Assembly (NCBI GenBank): GCA_000149265.1 | Contig: CH001979.1 | Coordinates: 383,023-447,022 of the forward strand | Direction of reading: 5' to 3' | Length of the DNA stretch: 64,000 nt | Source: Ciona savignyi | Taxonomy: Eukaryota; Chordata; Ascidiacea; Phlebobranchia; Cionidae | Part shown: positions 12,582-24,914 of the stretch, piece after piece | How positions within the stretch are numbered: the stretch's first letter is position 1 | How the letters are laid out: each line of letters opens with the position of its first letter | The notes under the pieces: model-generated | Database searches by the model: none | Seen by the model: only the letters and a program-made list of their open reading frames with translations | What the model was told of the DNA's origin: nothing | Made by a program: the position numbers and the translations under genes

Positions 12582-12653
12582 AGGGGACACCAGGATTTGA
12601 ACCATGTTCCTCTCGATCTGCAGTCGAAAGCTCTACCACTGAGCTATATCCCC
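12582..12653 (-). tRNA. tRNA-Cys copy 27, strongly divergent
   Basis: G63T, C50A, C48A, T47A, A26T. T stem has two mismatches. Shared with copy 61, almost 15 kb away. T4 about 12 nt past the gene. Confidence 0.65.
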
Positions 12654-13020
12654 TAGATGAAAGCGTAATGTAAATTTGCGGTTGGGTTAGAAGGTGGTCT
12701 CATGATTACCTCTACTTGCTCAGGAATTATTTTTTTTATCCATAGGTATTTATTGTATAACAATGACATTTTTCAGCAACTTTTTTTAACGATAAATAAA
12801 AGAGCTTGATTATATTACTTTAAGTATGGGTTATTAAGATTAAATAAATATATATGTAGGCCTATTGTACACATGATTTTACTTTCGATATAACGAATGC
12901 TATTTGCAACCCTTTTAAGCTTGAAAATATTTTTAACCAGCGTATAGATTACAGCGATTTAAAAAGTACATTAAAGACTGAACTATGTCATTTCAAATGT
13001 TTATGAAATAAATTAAATAC

Positions 13021-13092
13021 AGGGGACACCCGGATTTGAATCAGGGACCTCTCGATCTGCAGTCGAATGCTCTACCACTGAGCTATATCCCC
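13021..13092 (-). tRNA. tRNA-Cys(GCA) copy 28
   Basis: G53A only, breaking G53:C61. Far T-run. Confidence 0.82.
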
Positions 13093-13451
13093 TAGATGAA
13101 AGCGTAATGTAAATTGGCGGTTGAGTTAGAAGGTGGTCTCATGATTACATCTACTTGCTCAGTAATTATTTCTTTATCAATGCGTATTTTTTGTTTAACT
13201 TTGTCAGTTCCCATCCATTTTTTCTTAAAGATAAATAAAAGAGCTTGATTATAATACTTTAAAGATGGGTTATTAAGATTAAATTAATATATGTATTGTA
13301 CTCGTGATTTTACTCTCGATATAACGAATGCTATTTGCAACACTTTTAAGCTTGAAAATATTTTAAAACCAGCTTATAGATTACAGCGATAAAAAAAATA
13401 CATTAAAGAATGGACTTGTTATTTCGAATATTTATGAACCAAATTAAAAAT

Positions 13452-13523
13452 AGGGGACACCCGGATTTGAACCAGGGACCTCTCGATCTGCAGTCGAATG
13501 CTCTACCACTGAGCTATATCCCC
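13452..13523 (-). tRNA. tRNA-Cys(GCA) copy 29
   Basis: Exact consensus with near T5 terminator. Confidence 0.96.
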
Positions 13524-13885
13524 GAGATGGCAGCGTAATGTAAATTGGCGTTTGAGTGAGAAGTGGTGTCAATATCATCTCTTGGCCTAGTTGTTCACGA
13601 TCTATTTCTTTATCGACAGGTATTTATTGTATAATAACGACAGTACTCAAAAAAAAGAATTGAAAGATAAAAACGGAGCTTGATTTTAATACTTTAAAGA
13701 TGGGTTATTAAGATTAAATGAATTTATTTTTGTAAACATCATGTTACTTTCGAAATAACAAATGCTATTTGCAACCAATTTAAGCTTGAAAATATTTTTA
13801 ACTAGCGTATAGATTACAGCGATTTAAAAACTACATTAAAGACTGAACTATGTCATTTCAAATGTTTATGAAATAAATTAAATAC

Positions 13886-13957
13886 AGGGGACACCCGGAT
13901 TTGAACCAGGGACCTCTCGATCTGCAGTCGAATGCTCTACCACTGAGCTATATCCCC
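13886..13957 (-). tRNA. tRNA-Cys(GCA) copy 30
   Basis: Exact consensus. Far T-run. Confidence 0.95.
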
Positions 13958-14315
13958 TAGACGAAAGCGAAATGTAAATTGGCGGTTGAGTTAGAAGGTG
14001 GTCTCATGATTACCTCTACTTGCTCAGGAATTATTTCTTTATCAATGCGTATTTATTGTTTAACATTGTCAGTTCCCATCCATTTTTCTTAAAGATAAAT
14101 AAAAGAGCTTGATTATAATACTTTTAAGATGGGTTATTAAGATTAAATTAATATATGTATTGTACTCGTGATTTTACTGTCGATATAACGAATGCTATTT
14201 GCAACCCTTTTAAGCTTGAAAATATTTTAAAACCAGCTTATAGATTACAGCGATTTAAAAAATACATTAAAGAATGAACTTGTTATTTCGAATATTTATG
14301 AACCAAATTAAAAAT

Positions 14316-14387
14316 AGGGGACACCCGGATTTGAACCAGGGACCTCTCGATCTGCAGTCGAATGCTCTACCACTGAGCTATATCCCC
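14316..14387 (-). tRNA. tRNA-Cys(GCA) copy 31
   Basis: Exact consensus with near T5 terminator. Confidence 0.96.
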
Positions 14388-14750
14388 GAGATGACAGCGT
14401 AATGTAAATTGGCGTTTGAGTGAGAAGTGGTGTCAATATCCCCTCTAGGCCTAGTTGTTCACGATCTATTTCTTTATCGACAGTTATTTATTGTATAACA
14501 ACGACAGTCCTCAGAAAAAAAAAATTGAAAGATAAAAACGGAGCTTGATTTTAATACTTTAAAGATGGGTTATTAAGATTAAATGAATTTATTTTTGTAA
14601 ACATCATGTTACTTCTCGAAATAACAAATGCTATTTGCAACCCTTTTAAGCTTGAAAATATTTTTAACCAGCGTATAGATTACAGCGATTTAAAAAATAC
14701 ATTAAAGAATGAACTTGTTATTTCGAATATTTATGAACCAAATTAAAAAT

Positions 14751-14822
14751 AGGGGACACCCGGATTTGAACCAGGGACCTCTCTATCTGCAGTCGAATGC
14801 TCTACCACTGAGCTATATCCCC
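14751..14822 (-). tRNA. tRNA-Cys(GCA) copy 32
   Basis: C40A, one anticodon-stem mismatch. Near T5 terminator. Last copy before the assembly gap. Confidence 0.85.
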
Positions 14823-15152
14823 GAGATGACAGCTTAATGTAAACTGGCGTTTGAGAAAGTAGTGGTCTCAAGATTACCTCTAATTGTTCACGATTTATTT
14901 TTTTTATCCATAGGTATTTATTGTATAACAATGACATTTCTCAGCAACTTTTTTTAACGATAAATAAAAGAGCTTGATTATATTACTTTAAGTATGGGTT
15001 ATTAAGATTAAATAAATATATATGTAGGCCTATTGTACACATGATTTTACTTTCGATATAACGAATGCTATTTGCAACCCTTTTAAGCTTGAAAATATAT
15101 TAAAACCAGCGTATAGATTACAGCGATTTAAAAAGTACATTAAAGACTGAAC

Positions 15153-15252
15153 NNNNNNNNNNNNNNNNNNNNNNNNNNNNNNNNNNNNNNNNNNNNNNNN
15201 NNNNNNNNNNNNNNNNNNNNNNNNNNNNNNNNNNNNNNNNNNNNNNNNNNNN
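15153..15252. other. Assembly gap, 100 N
   Basis: Exactly 100 N, a conventional placeholder length, inside the tRNA array. The flanks are array spacer of different types, so an unknown number of units may be missing here. The copy number in this window is a minimum. Confidence 0.98.
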
Positions 15253-15278
15253 AATTCTATTTATGAACCAATTAAAAT

Positions 15279-15349
15279 AGGGGACACCCGGATTTGAACC
15301 AGGACCTCGCGATCTGCAGTCGAATGCTCTACCACTAAGGTATATCCCC
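15279..15349 (-). pseudogene. tRNA-Cys copy 33, one base short
   Basis: 71 bases: one C lost at the variable loop/T stem border (48-49). Also A42C, and D-stem changes C13T and G10C. First copy after the gap. Copy 53 has the same changes without the deletion, so the missing base may be a sequence error near the gap. T4 follows the gene. Confidence 0.65.
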
Positions 15350-15712
15350 GAGATGGCAGCGTAATGTAAATTGGCGTTTGAGTGAGAAGTGGTGTCAATA
15401 TCACCTCTAGGCCTAGTTATTCACGATCTATTTCTTTATCGACAGGTATTTATTGCATAACAGCGAGAGTACTCAGAAAAAAAAATTAAAAGATAAAAAC
15501 GGAGCTTGATTTTAATACTTTAAAGATGGGTTATTAAGATTAAATGAATTTATTTTTGTAAACATCATGTTACTTTCGAAATAACAAATGCTATTTGCAA
15601 CCCTTTTAAGCTTGAAAATATATTAAAACCAGCGTATAGATTACAGCGATTTAAAAAGTACATTGAAGACTGAACTATGTCATTTCAAATGTTTATGAAA
15701 TAAATTAAATAC

Positions 15713-15784
15713 AGGGGACACCCGGATTTGAACCAGGGACCTCTTGATCTGCAGTCAAATGCTCTACCACTGAGTTATATCCCG
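15713..15784 (-). tRNA. tRNA-Cys(GCA) copy 34, compensated anticodon stem
   Basis: C29T with G41A turns a C:G pair into T:A and keeps the stem. G1C and G10A remain uncompensated. Far T-run. Confidence 0.75.
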
Positions 15785-16153
15785 GAGATGACAGCTTAAT
15801 GTAAACTGGCGGTTTGAGAAAGCCAGTGGTCTCAAGATTACCTCTAATTGTCCACGATTTATTTTTTTATCCATAGGTATTTATTGTATAACAATGACAT
15901 TTCTCAGCAAGCTTTTTTAACGATAAATAAAAGAGCTTGATTATATTACTTTAAATATGGGTTATTAAGATTAAATAAATATATATGTAGGCCTATTGTA
16001 CACATGATTTTAATTTCGATATAACGAATGCTATTTGCAACCCTTTTAAGCTTGAAAATATATTAAAACCAGCGTATAGATTACAGCGATTTAAAAAGTA
16101 CATTAAAGACTGAACTATGTCATTTCGAATGTTTATAAAAATAAATAAAGTAC

Positions 16154-16225
16154 AGGGGACACCCGGATTTGAACCAGGGACCTCTCGATCTGCAGTCGAA
16201 CGCTCTACCACTGAGCTATATCCCC
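16154..16225 (-). tRNA. tRNA-Cys(GCA) copy 35
   Basis: A26G at the single base between the D and anticodon stems, a common base there in eukaryotic tRNAs. Stems intact. T-run about 12 nt past the gene. Confidence 0.92.
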
Positions 16226-16583
16226 TAGATGAAAGCGTAAAGTAAATTGGCGGTTGAGTTAGAAGGTGGTCTCATGATTACCTCTACTTGCTCAGGAATT
16301 ATTTCTTTATCAATGCGTATTTATTGTTTAACATTGTCAGTTCCCATCCATTTTTCTTAAAGATAAATAAAAGAGCTTGATTATAATACTTTTAAGATGG
16401 GTTATTAAGATTAAATTAATATATGTATTGTACTCGTGATTTTACTGTCGATATAACGAATGCTATTTGCAACCCTTTTAAGCTTGAAAATATTTTAAAA
16501 CCAGCTTATAGATTACAGCGATTTAAAAAATACATTAAAGAATGAACTTGTTATTTCGAATATTTATGAACCAAATTAAAAAT

Positions 16584-16655
16584 AGGGGACACCCGGATTT
16601 GAACCAGGGACCTCTCGATCTGCAGTCGAATGCTCTACCACTGAGTTATATCCCG
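16584..16655 (-). tRNA. tRNA-Cys(GCA) copy 36, G1C/G10A subfamily
   Basis: G1C and G10A, but with the near T5 terminator typical of other copies: a recombinant unit. Confidence 0.72.
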
Positions 16656-17021
16656 GAGATGACAGCTTAATGTAAACTGGCGTTTGAGAAAGCAGTGGTC
16701 TCAAGATTACCTCTAATTGTCCACGATTTATTTTTTTATCCATAGGTATTTATTGTATAACAATGACATTTCTCAGCAAGCTTTTTTAACGATAAATAAA
16801 AGAGCTTGATTATATTACTTTAAATATGGGTTATTAAGATTAAATAAATATATATGTAGGCCTATTGTACACATGATTTTAATTTCGACATAACGAATGC
16901 TATTTGCAACCAATTTAAGCTTGAAAATATATTAAAACCAGCGTATAGATTACAGCGATTTAAAAAGTACATTAAAGACTGAACTATGTCATTTCGAATG
17001 TTTATAAAATAAATTAAGTAC

Positions 17022-17093
17022 AGGGGACACCCGGATTTGCACCAGGGACCTCTCGATCTGCAGTCGAATGCTCTACCACTGAGCTATATCCCC
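17022..17093 (-). tRNA. tRNA-Cys(GCA) copy 37
   Basis: T55G, as in copy 23. T4 about 12 nt past the gene. Confidence 0.78.
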
Positions 17094-17457
17094 TAGATGA
17101 AAGCGTAAAGTAAATTGGCGGTTGAGTTAGAAGGTGGTCTCATGATTACCTCTACTTGCTCAGGAATTATTTCTTTATCAATGCGTATTTATTGTTTAAC
17201 ATTGTCAGTTCCCATCCATTTTTCTTAAAGATAAATAAAAGAGCTTGATTATAATACTTTTAAGATGGGTTATTAAGATTAAATTAATATATGTATTGTA
17301 CTCATGACATCATATTACTTTCAAAATAACAAATGCTATTTGCAACCCTTTTAAGCTTGAAAAACATTTTTAACCAGCGTATAGATTACAGCGATTTAAA
17401 AACTACATTAAAGACTGAACTATGTCATTTCAAATGTTTATGAAATAAATTAAATAC

Positions 17458-17529
17458 AGGGGACACCCGGATTTGAACCAGGGACCTCTCGATCTGCAGT
17501 CGAATGCTCTACCACTGAGCTATATCCCC
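17458..17529 (-). tRNA. tRNA-Cys(GCA) copy 38
   Basis: Exact consensus. Far T-run. Confidence 0.95.
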
Positions 17530-17887
17530 AAGATGAAAGCATAATGTAAATTGGCGGTTGAGTTAGAAGGTGGTCTCATGATTACCTCTACTTATTCAGG
17601 AATTATTTCTTTATCAATGCGTATTTTTTGTTTAACATTGTCAGTTCCCATCCATTTTTCTTAAAGATAAATAAAAGAGCTTGATTATAATACTTTAAAG
17701 ATGGGTTATTAAGATTAAATTAATATATGTATTGTACTCGTGATTTTACTTTCGAAATAACAAATGCTATTTGCAACCCTTTTAAGCTTGAAAATATTTT
17801 TAACCCGCGTATAGATTACAGCGATTTAAAAACTACATTAAAGACTGAACTATGTCATTTCAAATGTTTATGAAATAAATTAAATAC

Positions 17888-17959
17888 AGGGGACACCCGG
17901 ATTTGAAGCAGGGACCTCTCGATCTGCAGTCGAATGCTCTACCACTGAGCTATATCCCC
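17888..17959 (-). tRNA. tRNA-Cys(GCA) copy 39
   Basis: G53C, as in copy 26. Far T-run. Confidence 0.78.
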
Positions 17960-18326
17960 GAGATGACAGCTTAATGTAAATTGGCGGTTGGGTTAGAAGG
18001 TGGTCTCATGATTACCTCTACTTGCTCAGGAATTATTTCTTTATCAATGCGTATTTATTGTTTAACATTGTCAGTTCCCATCCATTTTTCTTAAAGATAA
18101 ATAAAAGAGCTTGATTATATTACTTTAAATATGGGTTATTAAGATTAAATAAATATATATGTAGGCCTATTGTACACATGATTTTACTTTCGATATAACG
18201 AATGCTATTTGCAACCCTTTTAAGCTTGAAAATATATTAAAACCAGCGTATAGATTACAGCGATTTAAAAACTACATTAAAGACTGAACTATGTCATTTC
18301 AAATGTTTATGAAATAAATTAAATAC

Positions 18327-18398
18327 AGGGGACACCCGGATTTGAACCAGGGACCTCTCGATCTGCAGTCGAATGCTATACCACTGAGCTATATCCCC
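18327..18398 (-). tRNA. tRNA-Cys(GCA) copy 40
   Basis: G22T, one D-stem mismatch. Far T-run. Confidence 0.82.
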
Positions 18399-18756
18399 TA
18401 GATGAAAGCGTAATGTAAATTGGCTGTTGAGTTAGAAGGTGGTCTCATGATTACCTCTACGTATTCAGGAATTATTTCTTTATCAATGCGTATTTTTTGT
18501 TTAACTTTGTCAGTTCCCATCCATTTTTCTTAAAGATAAATAAAAGAGCTTGATTATAATACTTTAAAGATGGGTTATTAAGATTAAATTAATATATGTA
18601 TTGTACTCGTGATTTTACTCTCGATATAACGAATGCTATTTGCAACACTTTTAAGCTTGAAAATATTTTAAAACCAGCTTATAGATTATAGCGATTTAAA
18701 AAATACATTAAAGAATGGACTTGTTATTTCGAATATTTATGAACCAAATTAAAAAT

Positions 18757-18828
18757 AGGGGACACCCGGATTTGAACCAGGGACCTCTCGATCTGCAGTC
18801 GAATGCTCTACCACTGAGCTATATCCCC
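18757..18828 (-). tRNA. tRNA-Cys(GCA) copy 41
   Basis: Exact consensus with near T5 terminator. Its 5' flank variant GATGTCAGCG recurs at copy 51, ten units on. Confidence 0.96.
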
Positions 18829-19190
18829 GAGATGTCAGCGTAATGTAAATTGGCGTTTGAGTGAGAAGTGGTGTCAATATCATCTCTTGGCCTAGTTGTT
18901 CACGATCTATTTCTTTATCGACAGGTATTTATTGTATAATAACGACAGTACTCAAAAAAAAGAATTGAAAGATAAAAACGGAGCTTGATTTTAATACTTT
19001 AAAGATGGGTTATTAAGATTAAATGAATTTATTTTTGTAAACATCATGTTACTTTCGAAATAACAAATGCTATTTGCAACCAATTTAAGCTTGAAAATAT
19101 TTTTAACTAGCGTATAGATTACAGCGATTTAAAAACTACATTAAAGACTGAACTATGTCATTTCAAATGTTTATGAAATAAATTAAATAC

Positions 19191-19262
19191 AGGGGACACC
19201 CGGATTTGAACCAGGGACCTCTCGATCTGCAGTCGAATGCTCTACCACTGAGCTATATCGCC
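19191..19262 (-). tRNA. tRNA-Cys(GCA) copy 42
   Basis: G3C, an acceptor-stem mismatch. The same change is in copy 52, ten units on. Far T-run. Confidence 0.8.
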
Positions 19263-19620
19263 TAGACGAAAGCGAAATGTAAATTGGCGGTTGAGTTAGA
19301 AGGTGGTCTCATGATTACCTCTACTTATTCAGGAATTATTTCTTTATCAATGCGTATTTTTTGTTTAACATTGTCAGTTCCCATCCATTTTTCTTAAAGA
19401 TAAATAAAAGAGTTTGATTATAATACTTTAAAGATGGGTTATTAAGATTAAATTAATATATGTATTGTACTCGTGATTTTACTGTCGATATAACGAATGC
19501 TATTTGCAACCCTTTTAAGCTTGAAAATATTTTAAAACCAGATTATAGATTACAGCGATTTAAAAAATATATTAAAGAATGAACTTGTTATTTTGAATAT
19601 TTATGAACCAAATTAAAAAT

Positions 19621-19692
19621 AGGGGACACCCGGATTTGAACCAGGGACCTCTCGATCTGCAGTCGAATGCTCTACCACTGAGCTATATCCCC
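19621..19692 (-). tRNA. tRNA-Cys(GCA) copy 43
   Basis: Exact consensus with near T5 terminator. Confidence 0.96.
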
Positions 19693-20055
19693 GAGATGGC
19701 AGCGTAATGTAAATTGGCGTTTGAGTGAGAAGTGGTGTCAATATCACCTATAGGCCTAGTTGTTCACGATCTATTTCTTTATCGACAGGTATTTATTGCA
19801 TAACAGCGAGAGTACTCAGAAAAAAAATTAAAAGATAAAAACGGAGCTTGATTTTAATACTTTAAAGATGGGTTATTAAGATTAAATGAATTTATTTTTA
19901 GTAAACATCATGTTACTTTCGAAATAACAAATGCTATTTGCAACCCTTTTAAGCTTGAAAATATATTAAAACCAGCGTATAGATTACAGCGATTTAAAAA
20001 GTACATTAAAGACTGAACTATGTCATTTCAAATGTTTATGAAATAAATTAAATAC

Positions 20056-20127
20056 AGGGGACACCCGGATTTGAACCAGGGACCTCTTGATCTGCAGTCA
20101 AATGCTCTACCACTGAGTTATATCCCG
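20056..20127 (-). tRNA. tRNA-Cys(GCA) copy 44, compensated anticodon stem
   Basis: C29T/G41A compensated pair, with uncompensated G1C and G10A. Far T-run. Confidence 0.75.
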
Positions 20128-20493
20128 GAGATGACAGCTTAATGTAAACTGGGGTTTGAGAAAGCAGTGGTCTCAAGATTACCTCTAATTGTCCACGATT
20201 TATTTTTTTATCCATAGGTATTTATTGTATAACAATGACATTTCTCAGCAAGCTTTTTTAACGATAAATAAAAGAGCTTGATTATATTACTTTAAATATG
20301 GGTTATTAAGATTAAATAAATATATATGTAGGCCTATTGTACACATGATTTTACTTTCGATATAACGAATGCTATTTGCAACCCTTTTAAGCTTGAAAAT
20401 ATATTAAAACCAGCGTATAGATTACAGCGATTTAAAAACTACATTAAAGACTGAACTATGTCATTTCAAATGTTTATGAAATAAATTAAATAC

Positions 20494-20565
20494 AGGGGAC
20501 ACCCGGATTTGAACCAGGGACCTCTCGATCTGCAGTCGAATGCTTTACCACTGAGCTATATCCCC
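20494..20565 (-). tRNA. tRNA-Cys(GCA) copy 45
   Basis: G22A, one D-stem mismatch. Far T-run. Confidence 0.84.
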
Positions 20566-20922
20566 TAGATGAAAGCGTAATGTAAATTGGCGGTTGAGTT
20601 AGAAGGTGGTCTCATGATTACCTCTACTTATTCAGGAATTATTTCTTTATCAATGCGTATTTTTGTTTAATATTGTCAGTTCCCATCCATTTTTCTTAAA
20701 GATAAATAAAAGAGCTTGATTATAATACTTTAAAGATGGGTTATTAAGATTAAATTAATATATGTATTGTACTCGTGATTTTACTTTCGAAATAACAAAT
20801 GCTATTTGCAACCCTTTTAAGCTTGAAAATATTTTTAACCCGCGTATTGATTACAGCGATTTAAAAATTACATTAAAGACTGAACTATGTCATTTTAAAT
20901 GTTTATGAAATAAATTAAATAC

Positions 20923-20994
20923 AGGGGACACCCGGATTTGAAGCAGGGACCTCTCGATCTGCAGTCGAATGCTCTACCACTGAGCTATATCCCC
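20923..20994 (-). tRNA. tRNA-Cys(GCA) copy 46
   Basis: G53C, as in copies 26 and 39. Far T-run. Confidence 0.78.
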
Positions 20995-21361
20995 GAGATG
21001 ACAGCTTAATGTAAACTGGCGTTTGAGAAAGAAGTGGTCTCAAGATTACCTCAAGTTGTTTACGATTTATTTTTTTTATCCATAGGTATTTATTGTATAA
21101 CAATGACATTTCTCAGCAAATTTTTTTAACGGTAAATAAAAGAGCTTGATTATATTACTTTAAATATGGGTTATTAAGATTAAATAAATATATATGTAGG
21201 CCTATTGTACACATGATTTTACTTTCGTTATAACGAATGCTATTTGCAACCCTTTTAAGCTTGAAAATATATTATAACCAGCGTATAGATTACAGCGATT
21301 TAAAAAGTACATTAAAGACTGAACTATGTCATTTCGAATGTTTATAAAATAAATTAAATAC

Positions 21362-21433
21362 AGGGGACCCCCGGATTTGAACCAGGGACCTCTCGATCTG
21401 CATTCGAATGCTCTACCACTGAGCTATATCCCC
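21362..21433 (-). tRNA. tRNA-Cys(GCA) copy 47
   Basis: T66G and C32A, the latter in the anticodon loop beside U33; anticodon GCA is kept. T4 about 12 nt past the gene. Confidence 0.8.
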
Positions 21434-21794
21434 TAGAAGAAAGCGTAATGTAAATTGGCGTTTGAGTGAGAAGTGGTGTCAATATCACCTCTAGGCCAAG
21501 TTGTTCACGATCTATTTCTTTATCGACACGTATTTATTGTATAACAACGACAGTACTCAGAAAAAAAATTAAAAGATAAAAACGGAGCTTGATTTTAATA
21601 CTTTAAAGATGGGTTATTAAGATTAAATGAATTTATTTTTGTAAACATCATGTTACTTTCGAAATAAAAAATGCTATTTGCAACCCTTTTAAGCTTGAAA
21701 ATAGTTTTAACCAGCGTATAGATTACAGCGATTTAAAAACAACATTAAAGACTGAACTATGTCATTTCAAATGTTTATGAAACAAATTAAATAC

Positions 21795-21866
21795 AGGGGA
21801 CACCCGGATTTGAACCAGGGACCTCTCTATCTGTAGTCGAATGCTCTACCACTGAGCTATATCCCC
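21795..21866 (-). tRNA. tRNA-Cys copy 48, anticodon ACA
   Basis: G34A changes the anticodon from GCA to ACA, which still matches the Cys codon UGU. C40A adds an anticodon-stem mismatch. The only copy seen with a different anticodon. Far T-run. Confidence 0.78.
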
Positions 21867-22233
21867 GAGATGACAGCTTAATGTAAACTGGCGTTTGAGA
21901 AAGAAGTGGTCTCAAGATTACCTCTAATTGTTCACGATTTATTTTTTTTATCCATAGGTATTTATTGTATAACAATGACATTTCTCAGCAACTTTTTTTA
22001 ACGATAAATTAAAGAGCTTGATTATATTACTTTAAGTATGGGTTATTAAGATTAAATAAATATATATGTAGGCCTATTGTACACATGATTTTAATTTCGA
22101 TATAACGAATGCTATTTGCAACCCTTTTAAGCTTGAAACTATATTAAAACCAGCGTATAGATTACAGCGATTTAAAAAGTACATTAAAGACTGAACTATG
22201 TCATTTCAAATGTTTATGAAATAAATTAAATAC

Positions 22234-22305
22234 AGGGGACACCCGGATTTGAACCAGTGACCTCTCGATCTGCAGTCGAATGCTCTACCACTGAGCTATA
22301 TCCCC
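22234..22305 (-). tRNA. tRNA-Cys(GCA) copy 49
   Basis: C49A, a mismatch at the outer T-stem pair. Far T-run. Confidence 0.84.
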
Positions 22306-22675
22306 TAGATGAAAGTGTAATGTAAATTGGCGGTTGAGTTAGAAGGTGGTCTCATTTTTACATCTACTTGCTCAGTAATTATTTCTTTATCAATGCGTAT
22401 TTATTGTTTAACATTATCAGTTCCCATCCATTTTTCTTAAAGATAAATAAAAGAGCTTGATTATAATACTTTTAAAATGGGTTATTAAGATTAAATTAAT
22501 ATATGTATTGTACTCATGACATCATATTACTTTCAAAATAACAAATGCTATTTGCAACCCTTTTAAGCTTGAAAAACATTTTTAACCAGCGTATAGATTA
22601 CAGCGATTTAAAAACTACATTAAAGACTGAACTATGTCATTTACAAATGGTTTATGAAGATAAGGGATTAAATAC

Positions 22676-22747
22676 AGGGGACACCCGGATTTGAACCAGG
22701 GACCTCTCGATCTGCAGTCGAATGCTCTACCACTGAGCTATATCCCC
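22676..22747 (-). tRNA. tRNA-Cys(GCA) copy 50
   Basis: Exact consensus. The 3' flank has several small insertions not seen in other units. Far T-run. Confidence 0.95.
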
Positions 22748-23105
22748 TAGATGAAAGCGTAATGTAAATTGGCCGTTGAGTTAGAAGGTGGTCTCATGAT
22801 TACCTCTACATATTCAGGAATTATTTCTTTATCAATGCGTATTTTTTGTTTAACTTTGTCAGTTCCCATCCATTTTTCTTAAAGATAAATAAAAGAGCTT
22901 GATTATAATACTTTAAAGATGGGTTATTAAGATTAAATTAATATATGTATTGTACTCGTGATTTTACTCTCGATATAACGAATGCTATTTGCAACACTTT
23001 TAAGCTTGAAAATATTTTAAAACCAGCTTATAGATTATAGCGATTTAAAAAATACATTAAAGAATGGACTTGTTATTTCGAATATTTATGAACCAAATTA
23101 AAAAT

Positions 23106-23177
23106 AGGGGACACCCGGATTTGAACCAGGGACCTCTCGATCTGCAGTCGAATGCTCTACCACTGAGCTATATCCCC
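23106..23177 (-). tRNA. tRNA-Cys(GCA) copy 51
   Basis: Exact consensus with near T5 terminator. Confidence 0.96.
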
Positions 23178-23539
23178 GAGATGTCAGCGTAATGTAAATT
23201 GGCGTTTGAGTGAGAAGTGGTGTCAATATCATCTCTTGGCCTAGTTGTTCACGATCTATTTCTTTATCGACAGGTATTTATTGTATAATAACGACAGTAC
23301 TCAAAAAAAAGAATTGAAAGATAAAAACGGAGCTTGATTTTAATACTTTAAAGATGGGTTATTAAGATTAAATGAATTTATTTTTGTAAACATCATGTTA
23401 CTTTCGAAATAACAAATGCTATTTGCAACCAATTTAAGCTTGAAAATATTTTTAACTAGCGTATAGATTACAGCGATTTAAAAACTACATTAAAGACTGA
23501 ACTATGTCATTTCAAATGTTTATGAAATAAATTAAATAC

Positions 23540-23611
23540 AGGGGACACCCGGATTTGAACCAGGGACCTCTCGATCTGCAGTCGAATGCTCTACCACTGA
23601 GCTATATCGCC
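23540..23611 (-). tRNA. tRNA-Cys(GCA) copy 52
   Basis: G3C acceptor mismatch, as in copy 42. Far T-run. Confidence 0.8.
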
Positions 23612-23968
23612 TAGACGAAAGCGAAATGTAAATTGGCGGTTGAGTTAGAAGGTGGTCTCATGATTACCTCTACTTATTCAGGAATTATTTCTTTATCAAT
23701 GCGTATTTTTTGTTTAACATTGTCAGTTCCCATCCATTTTTCTTAAAGATAAATAAAAGAGTTTGATTATAATACTTTAAAGATGGGTTATTAAGATTAA
23801 ATTAATATATGTATTGTACTCGTGATTTTACTGTCGATATAACGAATGCTATTTGCAACCCTTTTAAGCTTGAAAATATTTTAAAACCAGATTATAGATT
23901 ACAGCGATTTAAAAAATACATTAAAGAATGAACTTGTTATTTCGAATATTTATGAACCAAATTAAAAT

Positions 23969-24040
23969 AGGGGACACCCGGATTTGAACCAGGGACCTCG
24001 CGATCTGCAGTCGAATGCTCTACCACTAAGGTATATCCCC
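23969..24040 (-). tRNA. tRNA-Cys copy 53, divergent
   Basis: A42C in the anticodon stem, C13T and G10C in the D stem. T4 starts 2 nt past the gene. Full-length relative of copy 33. Confidence 0.7.
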
Positions 24041-24402
24041 GAGATGGCAGCGTAATGTAAATTGGCGTTTGAGTGAGAAGTGGTGTCAATATCACCTCTA
24101 GGCCTAGTTATTCACGATCTATTTCTTTATCGACAGGTATTTATTGCATAACAGCGAGAGTACTCAGAAAAAAAATTAAAAGATAAAAACGGAGCTTGAT
24201 TTTAATACTTTAAAGATGGGTTATTAAGATTAAATGAATTTATTTTTGTAAACATCATGTTACTTTCGAAATAACAAATGCTATTTGCAACCCTTTTAAG
24301 CTTGAAAATATATTAAAACCAGCGTATAGATTACAGCGATTTAAAAAGTACATTGAAGACTGAACTATGTCATTTCAAATGTTTATGAAATAAATTAAAT
24401 AC

Positions 24403-24474
24403 AGGGGACACCCGGATTTGAACCAGGGACCTCTTGATCTGCAGTCAAATGCTCTACCACTGAGTTATATCCCG
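24403..24474 (-). tRNA. tRNA-Cys(GCA) copy 54, compensated anticodon stem
   Basis: C29T/G41A compensated pair plus G1C and G10A. Third copy of this haplotype at about 4.35-kb spacing. Far T-run. Confidence 0.75.
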
Positions 24475-24842
24475 GAGATGACAGCTTAATGTAAACTGGG
24501 GTTTGAGAAAGCAGTGGTCTCAAGATTACCTCTAATTGTCCACGATTTATTTTTTTATCCATAGGTATTTATTGTATAACAATGACATTTCTCAGCAAGC
24601 TTTTTTAACGATAAATAAAAGAGCTTGATTATATTACTTTAAATATGGGTTATTAAGATTAAATAAATATATATGTAGGCCTATTGTACACATGATTTTA
24701 ATTTCGATATAACGAATGCTATTTGCAACCCTTTTAAGCTTGAAAATATATTAAAACCAGCGTATAGATTACAGCGATTTAAAAAGTACATTAAAGACTG
24801 AACTATGTCATTTCGAAGTGTTTATAAAAATAAATAAAGTAC

Positions 24843-24914
24843 AGGGGACACCCGGATTTGAACCAGGGACCTCTCGATCTGCAGTCGAATGCTCTACCAC
24901 TGAGCTATATCCCC
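24843..24914 (-). tRNA. tRNA-Cys(GCA) copy 55
   Basis: Exact consensus. T-run about 12 nt past the gene. Confidence 0.95.
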
